Assembly (NCBI GenBank): GCA_028554755.1
Contig: JAPTOF010000016.1
Span: forward strand, 6,919,001-6,983,000
DNA: 64,000 nt
Origin: Cordia subcordata
Lineage: Eukaryota; Streptophyta; Magnoliopsida; Boraginales; Cordiaceae
Direction of reading: 5' to 3'
Shown here: positions 36,635 through 49,882 of the stretch, piece after piece
Numbering within the stretch: the first letter of the stretch is position 1
Layout: each line of letters begins with the position of its first letter
Position numbers and translations under genes: made by a program
The notes under the pieces: model-generated
Database searches by the model: none
Seen by the model: only the letters and a program-made list of their open reading frames with translations
What the model was told of the DNA's origin: nothing

Positions 36635-37899
36635 ATTACCTAAGTCTTGTTCATCTAGGAGTTCTAGACGTCCATTTAATTTTGTGAAGATGACATTTGA
36701 ACACAAAATTATTTAAGATTAAATTTCTAAGAAATAGTTGAGATTTTAAAAAATAAAATATAATTATCGATATTTCACCATGTAAGAAAGTGAGAGAACT
36801 AAGAAAGAAGATTGATCCTTTTTGCAAGAGTGGATATATTTGCAATATTTTAATATTACGAAGGGAACATAATAATTCTAACTATTAATATAATTATGAT
36901 AAATAATACAAATAATTGATAATTATTAAATTTGTTCATATATTATAATGTTATGAAGAAATCCTACCTATTTGGAACGCTCCTATCTTCATCATCTATT
37001 CAATGTCACGCCGCATTGTCTGGAATGCTTATCTTCTTTGTTCTTTCACACTAATTACTGGGTTTCAAGCCAATCAAAAGATAAGAACACTTATTTATGT
37101 TCTCTCTAAAACCAGCAAAGCCTTATCTGATCCACGTAAGATTTCCAGCTCAATAATACTCCACCCACTTGATTAACGTTATGAACTAAACATCATTTGA
37201 ACTTTTGAACACGGGATAATCCTAATAAACTTTCTTGGAAGACCATCGGAGTAGACTCAACCAAAGAAGAAAATATATTGTGAGATATATTTAGAAAGAA
37301 GTCAACAAATTTACAAATTAATTTGCCAACTATGGCATTGATAGCTCCATTGGTCTCAACATCATCAAAATGAGATTCTAAGATGAGTCGGCCCTCTGTT
37401 GGACAACAAGTTATAATATAACTAGTTTCATGCCTCCACGCAAAGAAGAGAAAAAAAGAAAAAAGACTGAAAATGAAAGATAGTCACTCCATTTGCACAT
37501 TGCCTGCTATGTGCACAAAGCATCTTCTCGACAGATGCACATGGGTAACGCCTACCATTGAAAGCCATTGGAGACAATGATGGCTAAATAGAAACAATCT
37601 TTCACAATCGATTTCCATATCAACATATAATTCTAACGTGAAACATTAAATACATGCACTAACATCGCATTTGATCCCAATGCATTATTTGTGATTAAAA
37701 CATCTTAATTGTAGTTGTAAACTCCCCATCTCGTACTAGTTTGTGTCTCAAGAGATCAAAAAACTTTACATGTTCTTCTTTAATAGAGTTCACATATCTT
37801 TTCGTTTTTTTTTTTTTCCATTGGAGGCCGAAACTAATTAAATTATTACCCTCTTAAACGAAGTTTCACCTTGTCTATCTTTCTCCAAAAGAACTTAGA
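36635..37899. other. Gene-free stretch, possibly part of an old LINE
   Basis: No intact frame. The portion from about 37300 has patchy coding-like character on the minus strand leading into the RNase H remnant at 37900. Confidence 0.35.
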
Positions 37900-38270
37900 A
37901 TTATCACTATTTATCTCATCAACAATCCAGTAACCAATAGGTTTCTTATGCTGCGCTTTTGCCAAATAATTTGTACACCTATTAACTTTTCTATGGATAT
38001 ACTTCAACAGAAAATCAATCCTCCTATTCGAGATTGCTTTTACTGTTTTCCAAAAGGGGCTTCATTGAGCCAAACCTCAACACCAGGCTGTTCACTAAAT
38101 TAGAAGTGGCCAGCGAATCAGCCTCAATAGTGAGTTCACATACCTTGTAGAGTGCAAAATACATTGTCACAGAATGTCTCGAGAACTAAAAGCATCGAAA
38201 ACATGCAAACAGCAGTAGATTCTGCCATACCATTCGTTGAAAATAGTAGATATTCAGATAGCATTCCATC
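37900..38270 (-). pseudogene. RNase H-like domain remnant of a plant retroelement
   Basis: On the minus strand, about 38165-38050 reads LYKVCELTIEADSLATSNLV, matching the E-x-DS motif of RVT_3 RNase H. About 38035-37915 reads FLLKYIHRKVNRCTNYLAK, matching HxxRxVNxCTnxLA of the copies at 58 and 59.5 kb. The two parts sit in different frames and stops are present. Confidence 0.7.
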
Positions 38271-39395
38271 TTCTTGGTTCAGTATGACCGGAAACTCTGA
38301 GGCTCAACTGATTTGTGACCAATGTTAGTAGGACCTCTGTTGAGCACAGTTACTGTATGGTCTTATTTCAAATTTCAAGTGTTTTTGTTCAACTGTTTCA
38401 AGAAAGCCAATTATCATCCCACCAGGCTATTTCTGGACAATTAAATGAAACACAAACTTTTAGAGACCTATTTGATGAAACACCTGGACTTGCTTTATTG
38501 CTGTTGCAGATTTCCAGAAACTTATGCCAGAGAGAACAATGTGACTCAAAGGTAGCAAATCGAACCTGGTCTCTTCAATTATGTAGGTCAGCCACACAGA
38601 CAGATCAGAGCCATCATTTCTATTGAGAGTCATCTTCGTAGGGCTTTCTCGTGATACCTGTAGCTTTACCAGAGGTTCTTCTACTCTTTTTTCTGTTTTG
38701 AAATGCCTATAGCTAGTGCGCCACCTGATCAATGTGAAAATACATTCCTCCCAGATCTAGATATCTGAGCTGAAGTGAAAAGAAAAAGCAATGTGCTGCA
38801 AACCAGCTTATGCAAAATTTTCCTGCTGATTTGAAAAGGTAATAATTGGAGAACCCAAGTTCTAGACTCAGCATTCTGCCAAGTTTCTAGTCTGGTGTGG
38901 ATCTGTTACTTTATCATCAAAATGAAGTAAAATATCCACAAGCCAATAATATTGTTACCGAAAGCTATCTCTGCTTCCTTCAGAACTTGACAGAGGAAAG
39001 AAAAGCCGAGTATCTACTTCTTCTACTTTGTATTCTGTTGAGACAAGGGTCTGCTTCATAGACTGACAGTACCATCAAAAGATCCGCTGATTCTTAAAGG
39101 TAGGCCTAATAAAACTGGCAGATAGCCTTTGGTCGATCTGCAAGAGGAGCAAGTGCATCACTTTTAAGGAAAGTTACTTCAAGAACAAGATGTAACTACT
39201 CCAGGAATTATTTCATAGGGGAATCATGATGCACAGTTTCCACCATTAATCTTAGAGATTCCCATTTCCTTAAATGATTACAGTCCCCATCATTATGTCT
39301 TTGGTAACTAAAGAAGAACTTCATCAGTTTCGAAAAACATAAAGAAACGACAACGATATTCAGGGACAAAAGATTTACTTTGCAATTAAAGCACT
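38271..39395. other. Downstream of MYB3R, no gene recognised
   Basis: Balanced base composition compared with surrounding DNA, in keeping with 3' UTR or old unique sequence. A 103-codon plus-strand frame at 38315-38626 has no recognisable motif and an overlapping minus frame. Confidence 0.4.
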
Positions 39396-42300
39396 TTAGG
39401 GAGTCAATATCACATTTGCACTAAAATTAAGATCTGACGGAGATGTTGAGGAAGAGGCTGGAATGCAACATCTGATAGAGGCGGGATCCCATTCCATATC
39501 AAATGCATGCTCTAAGCGTCTTTCCAATGAATTTCCAAAAGACGATGTTTCAGATCTGTGAAGCTTGGAAATCAATCCTTGCTCCACATTTACTGAGCCT
39601 GTAGAGTCGACACTTTTGCTGCCACTGGAACATGAGATGCTCCAGGTAGAACTACAGGTATAGCTGGTGCTTTTCGAATTTCCGAAGTCAGAAGAGGTTT
39701 TCTTCCTTATGATAGAAGGAGTATTCTTGTAACTTATTGCTGAGTTCCTCAAAACAGACTCTGGACTATTAGCACTGGTGGAGATGGATAAGGCAAGGTT
39801 AGGGGAAGTAGAACAGAGAGGCCGATTTTCTACCTGCCTAATGTAACTGTCTACACTGGAATGTCTATTATTATCAGGGTAAGTCACTAAATCCTGCAAT
39901 TGAGGTGGTTCGTAACACAAGAAGCCATACGTCCTACGATCCAGAGAAGAAGACGTTTCATTAGTTATATCTTTCTTGCCAAAGTGCCAGGTGTCCTCAT
40001 CAGAACCCAAGGTTGCCAAACTTAAGAAGTTACTATCTGGTGCTCTGCCAAATCTCAGGTCTCCATTACCAGATCCGTCAAGCCTAGGCCTTTTGGGAGA
40101 TTCAAACATCCACCGGGAAGTGATAGACCGACCAATTTTACAAAAGACATGATCTGTTTCAGACTGATAGCATCCACCTCTTGAAAGATCTGAAGAAGAG
40201 GTCATTGAAGGGTCAGATGTTTTCATATTACTAGTATTGTCCTGGCACGGTTGACACATACCGCCCCTTGAAACAACCCCAGTTCCACCAAATTGTATCC
40301 CACTAAGCGGCTCTATTAAACTTCTGACTCCTGGAGATTTACAAGCTCTATGAATAGGAGCTGTTGATTCTGACCAATTCTCATGGACATTGACATCTCC
40401 AAGTGCCAGAACTGTTGAACAGGAACCATGAACATCACTTGAACCTGCTTTCTCCTGGATATTGAGCACTTCATTAACACTCTCTAGCACTTGAGAGAAC
40501 TCCCTGTGTCCTGTTTTCTTATCATGATTGTCAGATTCAAAAGTTATAGTTGCCTGCAAATCCAGCACAGAACAGCGAGAAAAATTCAAGTCTAACTTCT
40601 TCTTCACCGAACAATTCCAGTGATTTTTAATAGCATTGTCAGTCCTGCAATGTTCACACAAGAGGAGAATAGGGATGAAAACTAAACAGCAGATCAGAAA
40701 AAGTGAACAGAGAGTTAAATTAAGGTAATAAAGGAATAATACGCAATCCACAAAAACCGTTGTAGATCATTCTTGATTTAGATGTAAACCAAGATTTAGC
40801 ATATGTGATTGTTGAATATGTGCTCCGTTCTAGTCATGCAAATCAAAGATTTGAGCCCTTCTCTCAACAAAGTGAAAAATTCTAGAGGTGACACCTTGTT
40901 GCAGATGATTCTACCATATATCAGTTACACTTGCAAATTTTCACTTGAGCGAGGAAACTAAGAAAGAGAATTGTTACTATAAATACATGGATAAACTCCT
41001 TCAACCAAGAAAGAAGGGAAAGGAAAGAATTAAAGAGAAAAACAAAGACCCTGATCAACCTATTTGATATTAATATCTATCAAACCCTAATATTTCAATT
41101 AAATTGCATAATAAGATTTGGAGTAGGTAAACCAAAAAGAACTTCAGAAACCTACCAACAACATGTACTCTTTAAAGAAAAGTCAGGTTTCTAGCAAATT
41201 CAACAGAAACAAATGATGTAATCTCTCATCTCATAGATACATGCATGCCTTAAGGATACCACAGAAAAACTATCCATACATGATGTAAGCATGCAAATGA
41301 TTTTCCATATAAATATCTAGTTTTGGTGAAAGTGTTTTTTAATCTGAAGTAGATACCTTCCAGGTAGAAATCTCGCAATTTCTGCCCACTTGTTCCCATA
41401 TATTTGATGGTAATACAATAGCATTGACTCCTCCTCTTGACTCCACGCATCTTTCTTAATTGCTGGATCCAAGTGATTGTGCCACCTGAGGTTTCATATA
41501 TAGCTTCCTCTCAGATACCATACATGTTCCCTGGATATATATGCTTTTAGGAGAAACATAAAGATGATCATATCTTTTGGCCCTTAGCTACAAAAGAGAG
41601 AAGATCTTTTCACCTAGTCTAATTAAGAGACATGTAAACACTTCTTCAATACAGAAAGTAAGAATGTTACAGGTATGTAGGCCAGAGAGTAAAAATTAGA
41701 CAAGTTACACTAGAACATAAATTTGCTATAATCCTCAACTTTTTTGCTTATTCCACTAATTCCAGGAAATAATCTACAACTGACAGCAAAGGAAAACAAA
41801 CAGAAAAGAACTTCGGAATAGCTTCAATTTCTGAAATTTCAAATCAAGGCCCTTGGCACTTTTTACTATTGGGTATTCCGTCATCTAATAGCACCTACCT
41901 TTCCCTGCATTGCTTGCCAATACGACCTGGTAAAGACTTTGCAATAACTGACCATTTCTTACATCCATACTTCCCAACTAACCCCATGATTTTATCATCC
42001 TCCTGACAGTCACACAAAGATAAAGATTGGTAATATTCAAACCATCATATCGATAATCTGTTCAATGAATTCCAAGCACTAAAACAAACAAGAAGTATGA
42101 TAGGAACCTCCTTTGTCCAGGGGCCTTTGACAAGTTCAGGATCCAGAACCTTCTGCCAGCGGTGCAAGCACTGAACATCTGTCCTTCCCCTGATATATTC
42201 AGCTGCGCAGGAAAAAGACTCAAATCATTTGAGAAATTTATATTGCAAGGTCAGTAAGCAGCAAAATTAATATTATTGTCACTACTTGTTATTATACTTT

Positions 42301-43663
42301 AAAGAGAGCTTACAAGAATTGTAAATTCTACTCATCCATGAAATAGCCATGCACTAAAATAGTCACTCAATGATCTCTCTTTCTATCTTTCTTCTGGTCT
42401 TTTCTTTTGGGTGGGTTAGGGTGGGAGAGGGGTAAGATGGATAGTTAAGAAGGACCAGTCACTCTGTTATAATTAAGACAAGATATATGATAATGAAAAG
42501 AACCCATTTGAGAACTAGCAGCCAGTAAAACGGGCAGCCTAAGCTATTTAATATTGGTCCAAAAGAACATCATTAGTAGCCTCGACAGACAGATGTTAGG
42601 GGAGGTATTTAGATATATAGTCACTATGGCATTTCTTTACAGCTGAATTCTGGTGAGGCATCACCCTGCTCAAAGGAACATCGGCACACAACAGATAAAA
42701 TAAACACATACAGGCAGTAAACACATATAGGCAGTATCTTGCTTACCTATTCTCTTCCAGTTCTTGCCGTTGAACTTCCTTACCACTTCAGTCAAAAGTT
42801 TATCCTATCAACGAAAGAAAACGAAATCAGGTTCCAGGCTGCTGGAAAGCATAATATAGTATCCAAATTTGAGCCAGCAATACAGTACAGCTAGCCTGAC
42901 ATTAATAACATAGCAGGGTTAGAGCAAAGTATTTCGTTATCTGGATTTTACTCTTGTCCATTGCTGATTCGGAGACTTAATGCATGATAAATCCAGCTCA
43001 AAGCAACAAAGCAGGTACATTAATAAACTCACTTAAGACCCGAACAAATAAACCATCATGCCACAGTTACCACTTAAACATATCTGCATAACCAATGGCC
43101 ATACTTTGACTCTTCAGCTTATGCCAGAAGTTTAAAATCAGAAGGAATCTTTTAAAACTGACCAGTTTTCTCACAATCATCAATACTGCATTCGCTTGAA
43201 AACTAGTAACTAACCTCTTCCTCCGTCCAGCCTGCCTGTGAAGAACGCTTGATTGGACCATAGTTCCTCCGACTATTAGAGCTATATTAATTAAAATAAA
43301 AAAATAAAATAAAATGCAACAGATCAAATTAGTAACTCAGTTATACACATTTGTGAGAAAGAGATAGACCATGATGCTAAAAATGCTAAAGTCCAGTAGT
43401 AACATTGTTTATCCATGTGAATAATTAACAATTCCTATTTGTTCCACCAAAAGAACCTTCAATATGCATATACTATGCAGACAATTAAAACTTTGAAGTG
43501 ACCATTGCCACCAAGCCAAAACCATCAAGTAGTCTTACTTGGAATCAAAAGAGGATCTTGTAGTGTGGCTATCACAACTATTATCAGAAAGTGAAGCACA
43601 TGAAGCAATTCCGATTTCCTTTACTAAATTCAAAGTACATGGTTCCTCCTTAACTTCAATCAT
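39396..43663 (-). CDS. MYB3R: Three-repeat MYB transcription factor, MYB3R (seven exons)
   Basis: The CDS is complement join(39396..40644, 41357..41485, 41899..42002, 42108..42202, 42747..42804, 43215..43281, 43539..43663), 608 residues, all GT-AG. R1 starts at Trp60 (WTEEEDKLLTEVV), R2 at Trp112 (GPWTKEEDDKIM) and R3 at Trp164 (AWSQEEESMLLYYHQIYGNK), each with the spaced tryptophans of animal-type c-Myb. RIGKQCRERWHNHLDP and RTDNAIKNHWNCSVKKKL are diagnostic. MYB3R proteins bind the AACGG mitosis-specific activator element and control G2/M genes within DREAM-type complexes. The NHWNCSVKKKLD form and the long Ser-rich tail ending VILTP resemble the MYB3R3/5 (repressor) group more than MYB3R1/4; this subgroup call is from memory. 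The last exon carries two-thirds of the protein. The 5' UTR probably has its own intron (about 43692-44742). Confidence 0.94.
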
Positions 43664-44796
43664 GATCACCAAGCGAACTTCACTTCACAAGCTACAAATA
43701 GACCAATACAGTCAATAACCGATCAATAACTAGTCAGAGAAAATAACATCAAAGTCAAAGACTATATCCCAAAGTACATCTACTTCCCTTAACCTCCTCC
43801 AATAATCATAGGTTGCCAAATTCATGCAAAATAAACTGAATATTGAATCAGAAAATAAATTGCACACCGATATACAGGGTATTTATCAACTTAATTAACC
43901 AACCAACGCCCATGCTTGAATTAATGAGAAAATCATAACTTTAGGTCGTTTTCTCCTCAAAGTATATACTCACGGCACATATAGTCATATTAAACATAAT
44001 CATTGGAAAATTTTCACTGTGGGCAATGGAAAATCAATAATGTATTCCAGCATAGCTCTTCACGACTGTGAAAATAGAAAAACAAAAAATCAAACATGAT
44101 TCTTTATCCGACCCAATCCAAGAATAAATCAAAATAGTGAAAGTGATTAAAACTTTATTTTCATTAGATCCTTTTCTTTGTACCAAATTTTTATTTCAAC
44201 TTGATCCATCTAGAGAAAGATCAAACTTAATCCGCAGACCTTTCATTCCCAATCCACAACTTTTCAGCTAATAAATATAATACATAAAGATCAAAACATT
44301 TTTAGTCCAAAATCCCTCAGCTGCTAAACACAATTAACAAAGATCAAATCTTAATTTCGTGAGCATAGTCTTCATTTCCAATCCAAATATACTCCGCCAC
44401 TACACACAACTCAACAAATTTGTCAAGAGTTAACCATAACCGAAACCAAAACACAAAAAAAAAAAATTAGCTTCACAGAAACAAACAACGAAAATGTGAT
44501 CGAAACTGATGATTAACGCAAGAGCTTAACGAACATAATACAAGTAAAAAAATCCCAAAAAAAAAGAGAACACAGCCGTTGTAATCAATCAATGCAATGC
44601 ATATACAAACATTTATACACACATAGTACATAAATCAATCAAATTCCTATGAAAACTGAGAATTATAAACATATTCAAAGGCGAAAAACAAACAACTTAG
44701 CCACTCTGATCCAATCAAATCAAATGTTTGTGTATTTGCGTACCTAAAACGTAACACTCAATTCAACAGATAGAGATTAGCATACACGTGCACCTA

Positions 44797-44820
44797 TATA
44801 TGTGTGTGTGTGTGTGTGTT
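44797..44820. repeat. (GT)n microsatellite
   Basis: TATATGTGTGTGTGTGTGTG in the MYB3R upstream region. Confidence 0.9.
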
Positions 44821-44930
44821 TGTATGTATATATATAAGGTGTATGTATAGGTAGAGAGAGAAACTGAGAGTGTACAATAAATTTAGCTGACGTTTGCTTC
44901 GAGGATAACAGAGGTGTTTTAAATAGAAAG

Positions 44931-44967
44931 AGTGTGTGTGCGTGCGTGCGTGCGTGCGTGCGTGAGT
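44931..44967. repeat. (GTGC)n microsatellite
   Basis: Several CGTG/GTGC units following GTGTGTGTGCG in the MYB3R upstream region. Confidence 0.9.
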
Positions 44968-44973
44968 GTAGTA

Positions 44974-44981
44974 GCGGGAAA
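44974..44981 (-). promoter_or_regulatory. E2F-type site upstream of MYB3R
   Basis: GCGGGAAA is an exact reverse-complement match to the E2F consensus TTTSSCGC. It lies upstream of the presumed 5' UTR exon of MYB3R, a cell-cycle regulator. Confidence 0.5.
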
Positions 44982-45846
44982 ATGAGGCGATGAGATAAAG
45001 AAGAGAGAGTTCAAAGAAAAGTTAAAAAGAAAAAAGGAAAAGGAAAAAAGAAAAAGCCTTACGTTACAATAATAGGCGGTGGAGATTCGAGAGGGAGATT
45101 ATAGGCTCCGTTGGATTGACCATTTTATCGACTAATATACATACATATATATATATAATTATTAATGTAAAAAGTATTTTTAATTTTTAAAAATTAAAAT
45201 TATTAAAAAATGACGTTATAAATATAGTACTACGTTTAAAAGCTAATCCAAATGAGGCTATGGAGATCTCAGAGATTTTTTTTTTCTTTTCTGTTTTGTA
45301 AATATAGGGCTAGATTTTTTATGCCACACTTTATAAATTCGACGTTAAATTTATCTTTAGAGCAATTATTGTTAGCGTGATTTTAAAGATTGTGAATTGT
45401 TAATGAGCTATAGTGATATAACATTAACAATAAAATAATTTCTTAAATAGCTTAACTTTTGTACATGCTATTAGTATTCTTTTAATTCTGTATTACATTA
45501 TGCAAGATTTGTTATCCTATATTATTCGTGATAGTTATTAACAAATATATCATATATAAGTTTATGTGTATTATATAATTAAGTTCTTTATGTGGATTTC
45601 ATTCCATTGTCAATAAAGAAAAAATTTAACATATTTGTCTATTAGTTAACAATTAATTTTTTTTGAATTCTTTTACCTCTTGAAAATAGTAAGTAAATTG
45701 TAAGTGCCAACTAAAGATATATATAAAACAAAATAAAAGTTTTATAAAGGCGATAATTACTTCATAACCAATAAGTTTTAACATTTATCCTTTTTTTTAA
45801 TATTTTGATGGCTATCCTTTGCCAAGTGTGGTGGCTTCTTGATTAT

Positions 45847-46027
45847 GGGTCTGGTTGGATTGATTTTTTTTTATTTTTTAAAAAGATTTATTTTTTTTGA
45901 ATTTTTTATTTGTAATAACTATTTAATTTAATTTAAAAAAAGTTAAATTTTTAAAAAATTAAAAAATAAATATTTTCCTCAAAAGTTGTTAAAAAACACT
46001 TGTTAGAAGAGCCAATCCAAATAACCC
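45847..46027. mobile_element. Tourist-like MITE
   Basis: Ends GGGTCTGGTTGGATTG and CAATCCAAATAACCC, flanked by TAT on both sides (45844-45846 and 46028-46030). 181 bp. Confidence 0.8.
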
Positions 46028-46120
46028 TATCTTGTCACAAGTTCTAAATATTTTTTATTTAATAAAAGTATTTGCTTATTTAAAAGAAAAGGTGATAAAT
46101 CTATGAAATTACAACTCTTT

Positions 46121-46345
46121 GGACTCTTTTGGATTTTTCTTAAAATCGTTTTCTTAATCAATTTTGAAAAAATTACTTTTTTTAGAACCCAAAAATTCTG
46201 GCTTTTGAAAAAAATTATACATGAACTCTTTTCAATGCTAAGCCAAATAATTATTACAAAAAAAAAAATATATATATATATATATTTTTTTTTTAGCAGT
46301 TTTTTTTTTTGGAGAAAAATAAAAAAGTCAATCCAACACAGGCCC
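46121..46345. mobile_element. Tourist-like MITE
   Basis: Ends GGACTCTTTTGGATTT and TCAATCCAACACAGGCCC with TTT flanks. The interior holds an (AT)n run and long T runs. It lies just upstream of the TFIIE beta gene region. Confidence 0.7.
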
Positions 46346-46380
46346 TTTATATTTCTCATTCTTTACTTTTTTTAGCCTAT

Positions 46381-46426
46381 TGGGCCCCCGAATCCAGCCG
46401 ACTCTTTTACGGCCCGGCCTGGCCCA
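46381..46426. promoter_or_regulatory. Site II-like TGGGCC elements
   Basis: TGGGCC at 46381 and its reverse complement GGCCCA at 46421. Such elements are common in promoters of plant housekeeping genes. They are placed where the TFIIE beta promoter is expected. Confidence 0.5.
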
Positions 46427-46550
46427 TGAACTAGGCAATAAATAGGGCAAAATTTTCCCCCAAAATCAGAAATTGCCAAAGAATCCGGTGAAACTCAACC
46501 CTGGGAGCTCATCGACGACGCTCACATCAAGCTTCTCCATAGCGCACATC

Positions 46551-46567
46551 ATATATATATATATATA
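46551..46567. repeat. Short (AT)n tract in presumed TFIIE beta 5' leader
   Basis: Eight AT units directly before ACGTGAGTGTG, which offers a GTGAGT splice donor for a probable 5' UTR intron ending near 47764. Confidence 0.7.
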
Positions 46568-47827
46568 CGTGAGTGTGCGTGTGTGATTTTATGTATACAT
46601 GATGCGTCCCCGCATTTCAAGCGTGTAATTTTTGGTTTATTTTCATGATCCGATGGAGAAGTCCGAAAATATTTAATGATCTACTGGGAATTTATTGAAA
46701 AAGATATCGTTATGTGCTGAATTTCGATTAGGTTTTAGTGTTTTATCTTTTGTCTTTTGGGAAAAGATTAGTTTTGAGAAAAGATTGGTTTTTAGATTAT
46801 CGCTTGTGTAGTTTTAAAGGATTGATGTATCTGAAGTTTGGAAATTCAATTTTGAGATATCTTTGGTTACCTCGTGTCTTAAGTTTGGAATATGAATTGT
46901 TATTTATTACAACATATGGCTTGTTGGTGAATCATTTAGAGAAGTTCAGAAATTTGATAAAATTGTCGAGATGAAAACAGAGAAATGAAGTTGGAAATAC
47001 CACTGTTCTCACTGATTGATTAGGGTTTTCTTCCATCAATAATTTCAGTGTGTTTTAACTTTTAATTTATGTTTTTTTTTTAAGTATTCATTTTTGGGTT
47101 CGTGTTTGGTATTTATTGGTTTTAGGATGACAATTATGGGAGGACTGGGAGAGGGATAAGATGGAAAAGAAGATCCGTTTTAGGCAAAAGTTAATGTAGA
47201 ATGGGATCGGTGAAAGGGAAAGGGAAAGGGAAAAGGAACAGAAATTAGTTATGTGAGATAAGGGTGTTGAAAAACGAGAGGAAAGGAAATTTGAGGGCCA
47301 TGAAAAAGAAATTAAAAGGTTTTACATGAATTATTATTATTACTATTATTTTGAATGGGATTCCATTAGTTCCACCTCTGTTTTTGGACCAATTTTTTTT
47401 AAAAACAATACGTTGCTTGTCTAATTGCTGATGTGGTTCATTATGTTTTATAATGTAGTCACTTAAACCATTTTGAGTGGGTTTAGTAATCCAATATGTT
47501 GACAGAGTAGTGGCCTATCAAATTAATCATTTTGGGCTCGTGTTCATGGGGTTCAAAATGTTGGTGTGCTAGTTACTGATTAATTGATTTTTAATAGGTT
47601 TATTAGGCTCAATATGTAGAGTGGATGCCAGGCGGCTCGCTTTTTATGTTATAATTTGGTGTCTATAACCATTATTGGGCTCAATATGTAGATACATTAG
47701 AAGTCATTCCAGTTCATTACAATGTAGTCCCATTTCTCTTTCAATTAGATATATATAATGTGCAGTATTTCAATCGTTTCCATCAGTAACGAAATTGTGG
47801 ATATCAAGCAGTTGCATTTCCGTGCAA

Positions 47828-49882
47828 ATGGCAACATTGCAAGAAAGCTTAAATAGGTTCAAGAAGCAGCAAGAAAAGTGTCAATCAACCCTTACTAACA
47901 TAGCCAAAACAGCAGCAAATTCCAGGACCCCTCCAAAACCTGCAGCGTCCTTGTCCGGTGTGAATTCTACCGCCCCTGCAGTGAAGTTCTCCAATGACAC
48001 AGAAAGGCTTCAACACATTAACAGCATAAGAAAGGCTCCAGTGGGTGCTCAGATTAAGCGTGTCATAGACTTACTGTTTGAGGTACATGTCTTACTATGT
48101 TTGTGTTGATATATATTCTTATTAAAATCGTCATCCTTGTAATGGTTGATGTAATTGGTTTCCAACTGTACCTAATTCTTTGCTCCAAGTTTTCCTACAC
48201 ATCAAAGTCTTAGGAAGTTTTGTCCCCAAAAGAGCTAGAAATGGGAAATACCAGCTGAAGTGTTTCTAAAGTATAATGTTCCACATCGGATATTGAAATG
48301 GCTTATAAATATTTGAAGGCAAAGGATATTTACTAAAAAGTGTGGTAATTCTTTATTCAAGCTTGCTTGTTTACTGGTTATGCTTAAAAGAAGCTTGTTA
48401 GTCTCTGTATGAGTGGAGATCTTAAAAGCAATAGAGCATATCGATGGTTGTGTGTTTTCTGTTATTGTAGGTTCAGATAGGTGACTCTTTTTTATATAAC
48501 TATCAGAGGGAAAAATCACCTTTTTAGTTTCATAGAAATGGTTTTCAAGGGATCTATGGTTGAGTATGGATAATCTGATCTGGCTTGTGTGGTCAACTTT
48601 GATTGGTAATGCCCATAGGAATTGATCTTTTTATTATGGAAGACATAAGTGTTTCTCTGAAGGCTAATGCTGTTTTTTAAATGGAAATTTCATCTTATGC
48701 TTGACTGTGACTGAAAATGCATACAGTTACAATTTATGTTATATGCAATTTATGTTTGAATTTGTGGTGTTACCCTAGTCTGGGACCTTTAGATTGATAT
48801 CGTATCTTATCCGATGTATATGATTTTTATTTGATGCAGACGAGGCAAGCTTTTACCCCGGAGCAAATAAATGAGGCCACTTATGTTGATGTGAATGCCA
48901 ACAAGGCTGTTTTTGATAGTTTGAAGAAAAATCCCAAAGTGACTTATGATGGCAAGCGTTTCTCTTATAAGGTAATTTGATACTTGCGTTGGCCAACTGT
49001 CTCAGAGACTTGGCCTATGGGGCTGTTTGTATTTTAGTTTCAATTTTTATAGACTGCATAAAAGACTTGCAACTCCTTTTTATCCGTCCAACTGCCTATG
49101 AGCAAACACCTGCCTTACAATCTTTCTGCAGTCCAAGCATGATTTGAAGAATAAGGACCAACTTCTTGTCTTAGTCCGGAAATTTCCAGAAGGTATTGCT
49201 GTCATTGATCTCAAAGATGCATACCCAACTGTCATGGAGGATTTGCAGGTACAGTTAGCTCAATACTTGGAGGAAGGAAATCGTTTAGTTAGCTCATCGC
49301 GTATTCTCAAGTAGATTTGCAAATTCTGGTTATTAACTTGTTAAAGGGGAACTAGTTCATGGGGGAGCTTCCTCACTAGTAGTAAGCAAAATTTACAAGA
49401 ACTTCAGGGATTTCAAATAGTTCATTTGCCATTTTTGTTTGCTTCATGTGGTTTTACCTTCTAACACCCGAAGATTCTTCTCAGTTTAATGATCAAAGAC
49501 CTTATATCATATTGATAGTTTAATTTTGATGCAGGCTCTGAAAGCTGCTGGTCAGATTTGGTTGCTGTCAAACTTTGACTCACAGGAGGACATAGCCTAC
49601 CCAAATGACCCCAGAGTAAACATCAAAGTTGATGATGATTTGAAACATCTTTTCCGAGGTATTGAGCTGCCACGTGATATGCTTGACATTGAAAAGGATC
49701 TGCAGAAGAATGGCATGAAACCTGCTACGAACACCGCCAAGAGGAGAGCTATGGCACAGGTCCATGGAGTTGCCCAGAAACCTAAGCCTAAGAGAAAGAA
49801 GCATGAACTTAGCAACAGGAGCAAGATCACTAATTCCCACATTCCAGAGCTTTTTGATCACCTCAAAGGATCTCGTTCGTGA
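47828..49882 (+). CDS. Transcription initiation factor IIE, beta subunit (four exons)
   Basis: The CDS is join(47828..48082, 48840..48971, 49132..49248, 49535..49882), 283 residues, all GT-AG and in frame. It is the small subunit of TFIIE, which joins the RNA polymerase II preinitiation complex, recruits TFIIH and helps promoter opening in the nucleus. A basic, Gln/Pro-rich N terminus is followed by winged-helix core blocks: GAQIKRVIDLLFETRQAFTP (about 73-92) and LVRKFPEGIAVIDLKDAYPT (about 143-162), then AAGQIWLLSNFD. The C-terminal third is strongly basic (PKPKRKKHELSNR). The start ATGGCAACA gives the usual plant length; an upstream in-frame stretch lacks family similarity. A 5' UTR intron (about 46568-47764) is likely. 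A non-autonomous MULE lies 444 bp past the stop. Confidence 0.93.

Larger units (their letters stand above)
43664..45120. promoter_or_regulatory. MYB3R 5' UTR and promoter region
   Basis: A likely 5' UTR intron has acceptor TTTGTAG near 43693 and donor TTTTAG|GTACGC near 44742 (minus strand). Upstream lie (GT)n and (GTGC)n microsatellites and an E2F-type site. CCGTTG near 45108 contains the AACGG MYB3R core on the minus strand. Transcription start was not determined. Confidence 0.45.

Noticed and set aside
38315..38626. 103-codon plus-strand frame downstream of MYB3R
   Set aside because: No recognisable domain, no splice context, and an equally long opposite frame overlaps it.
46103..46375. 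Overlapping Lys/Phe-rich frames on both strands
   Set aside because: Both derive from A and T runs of a Tourist-like MITE.
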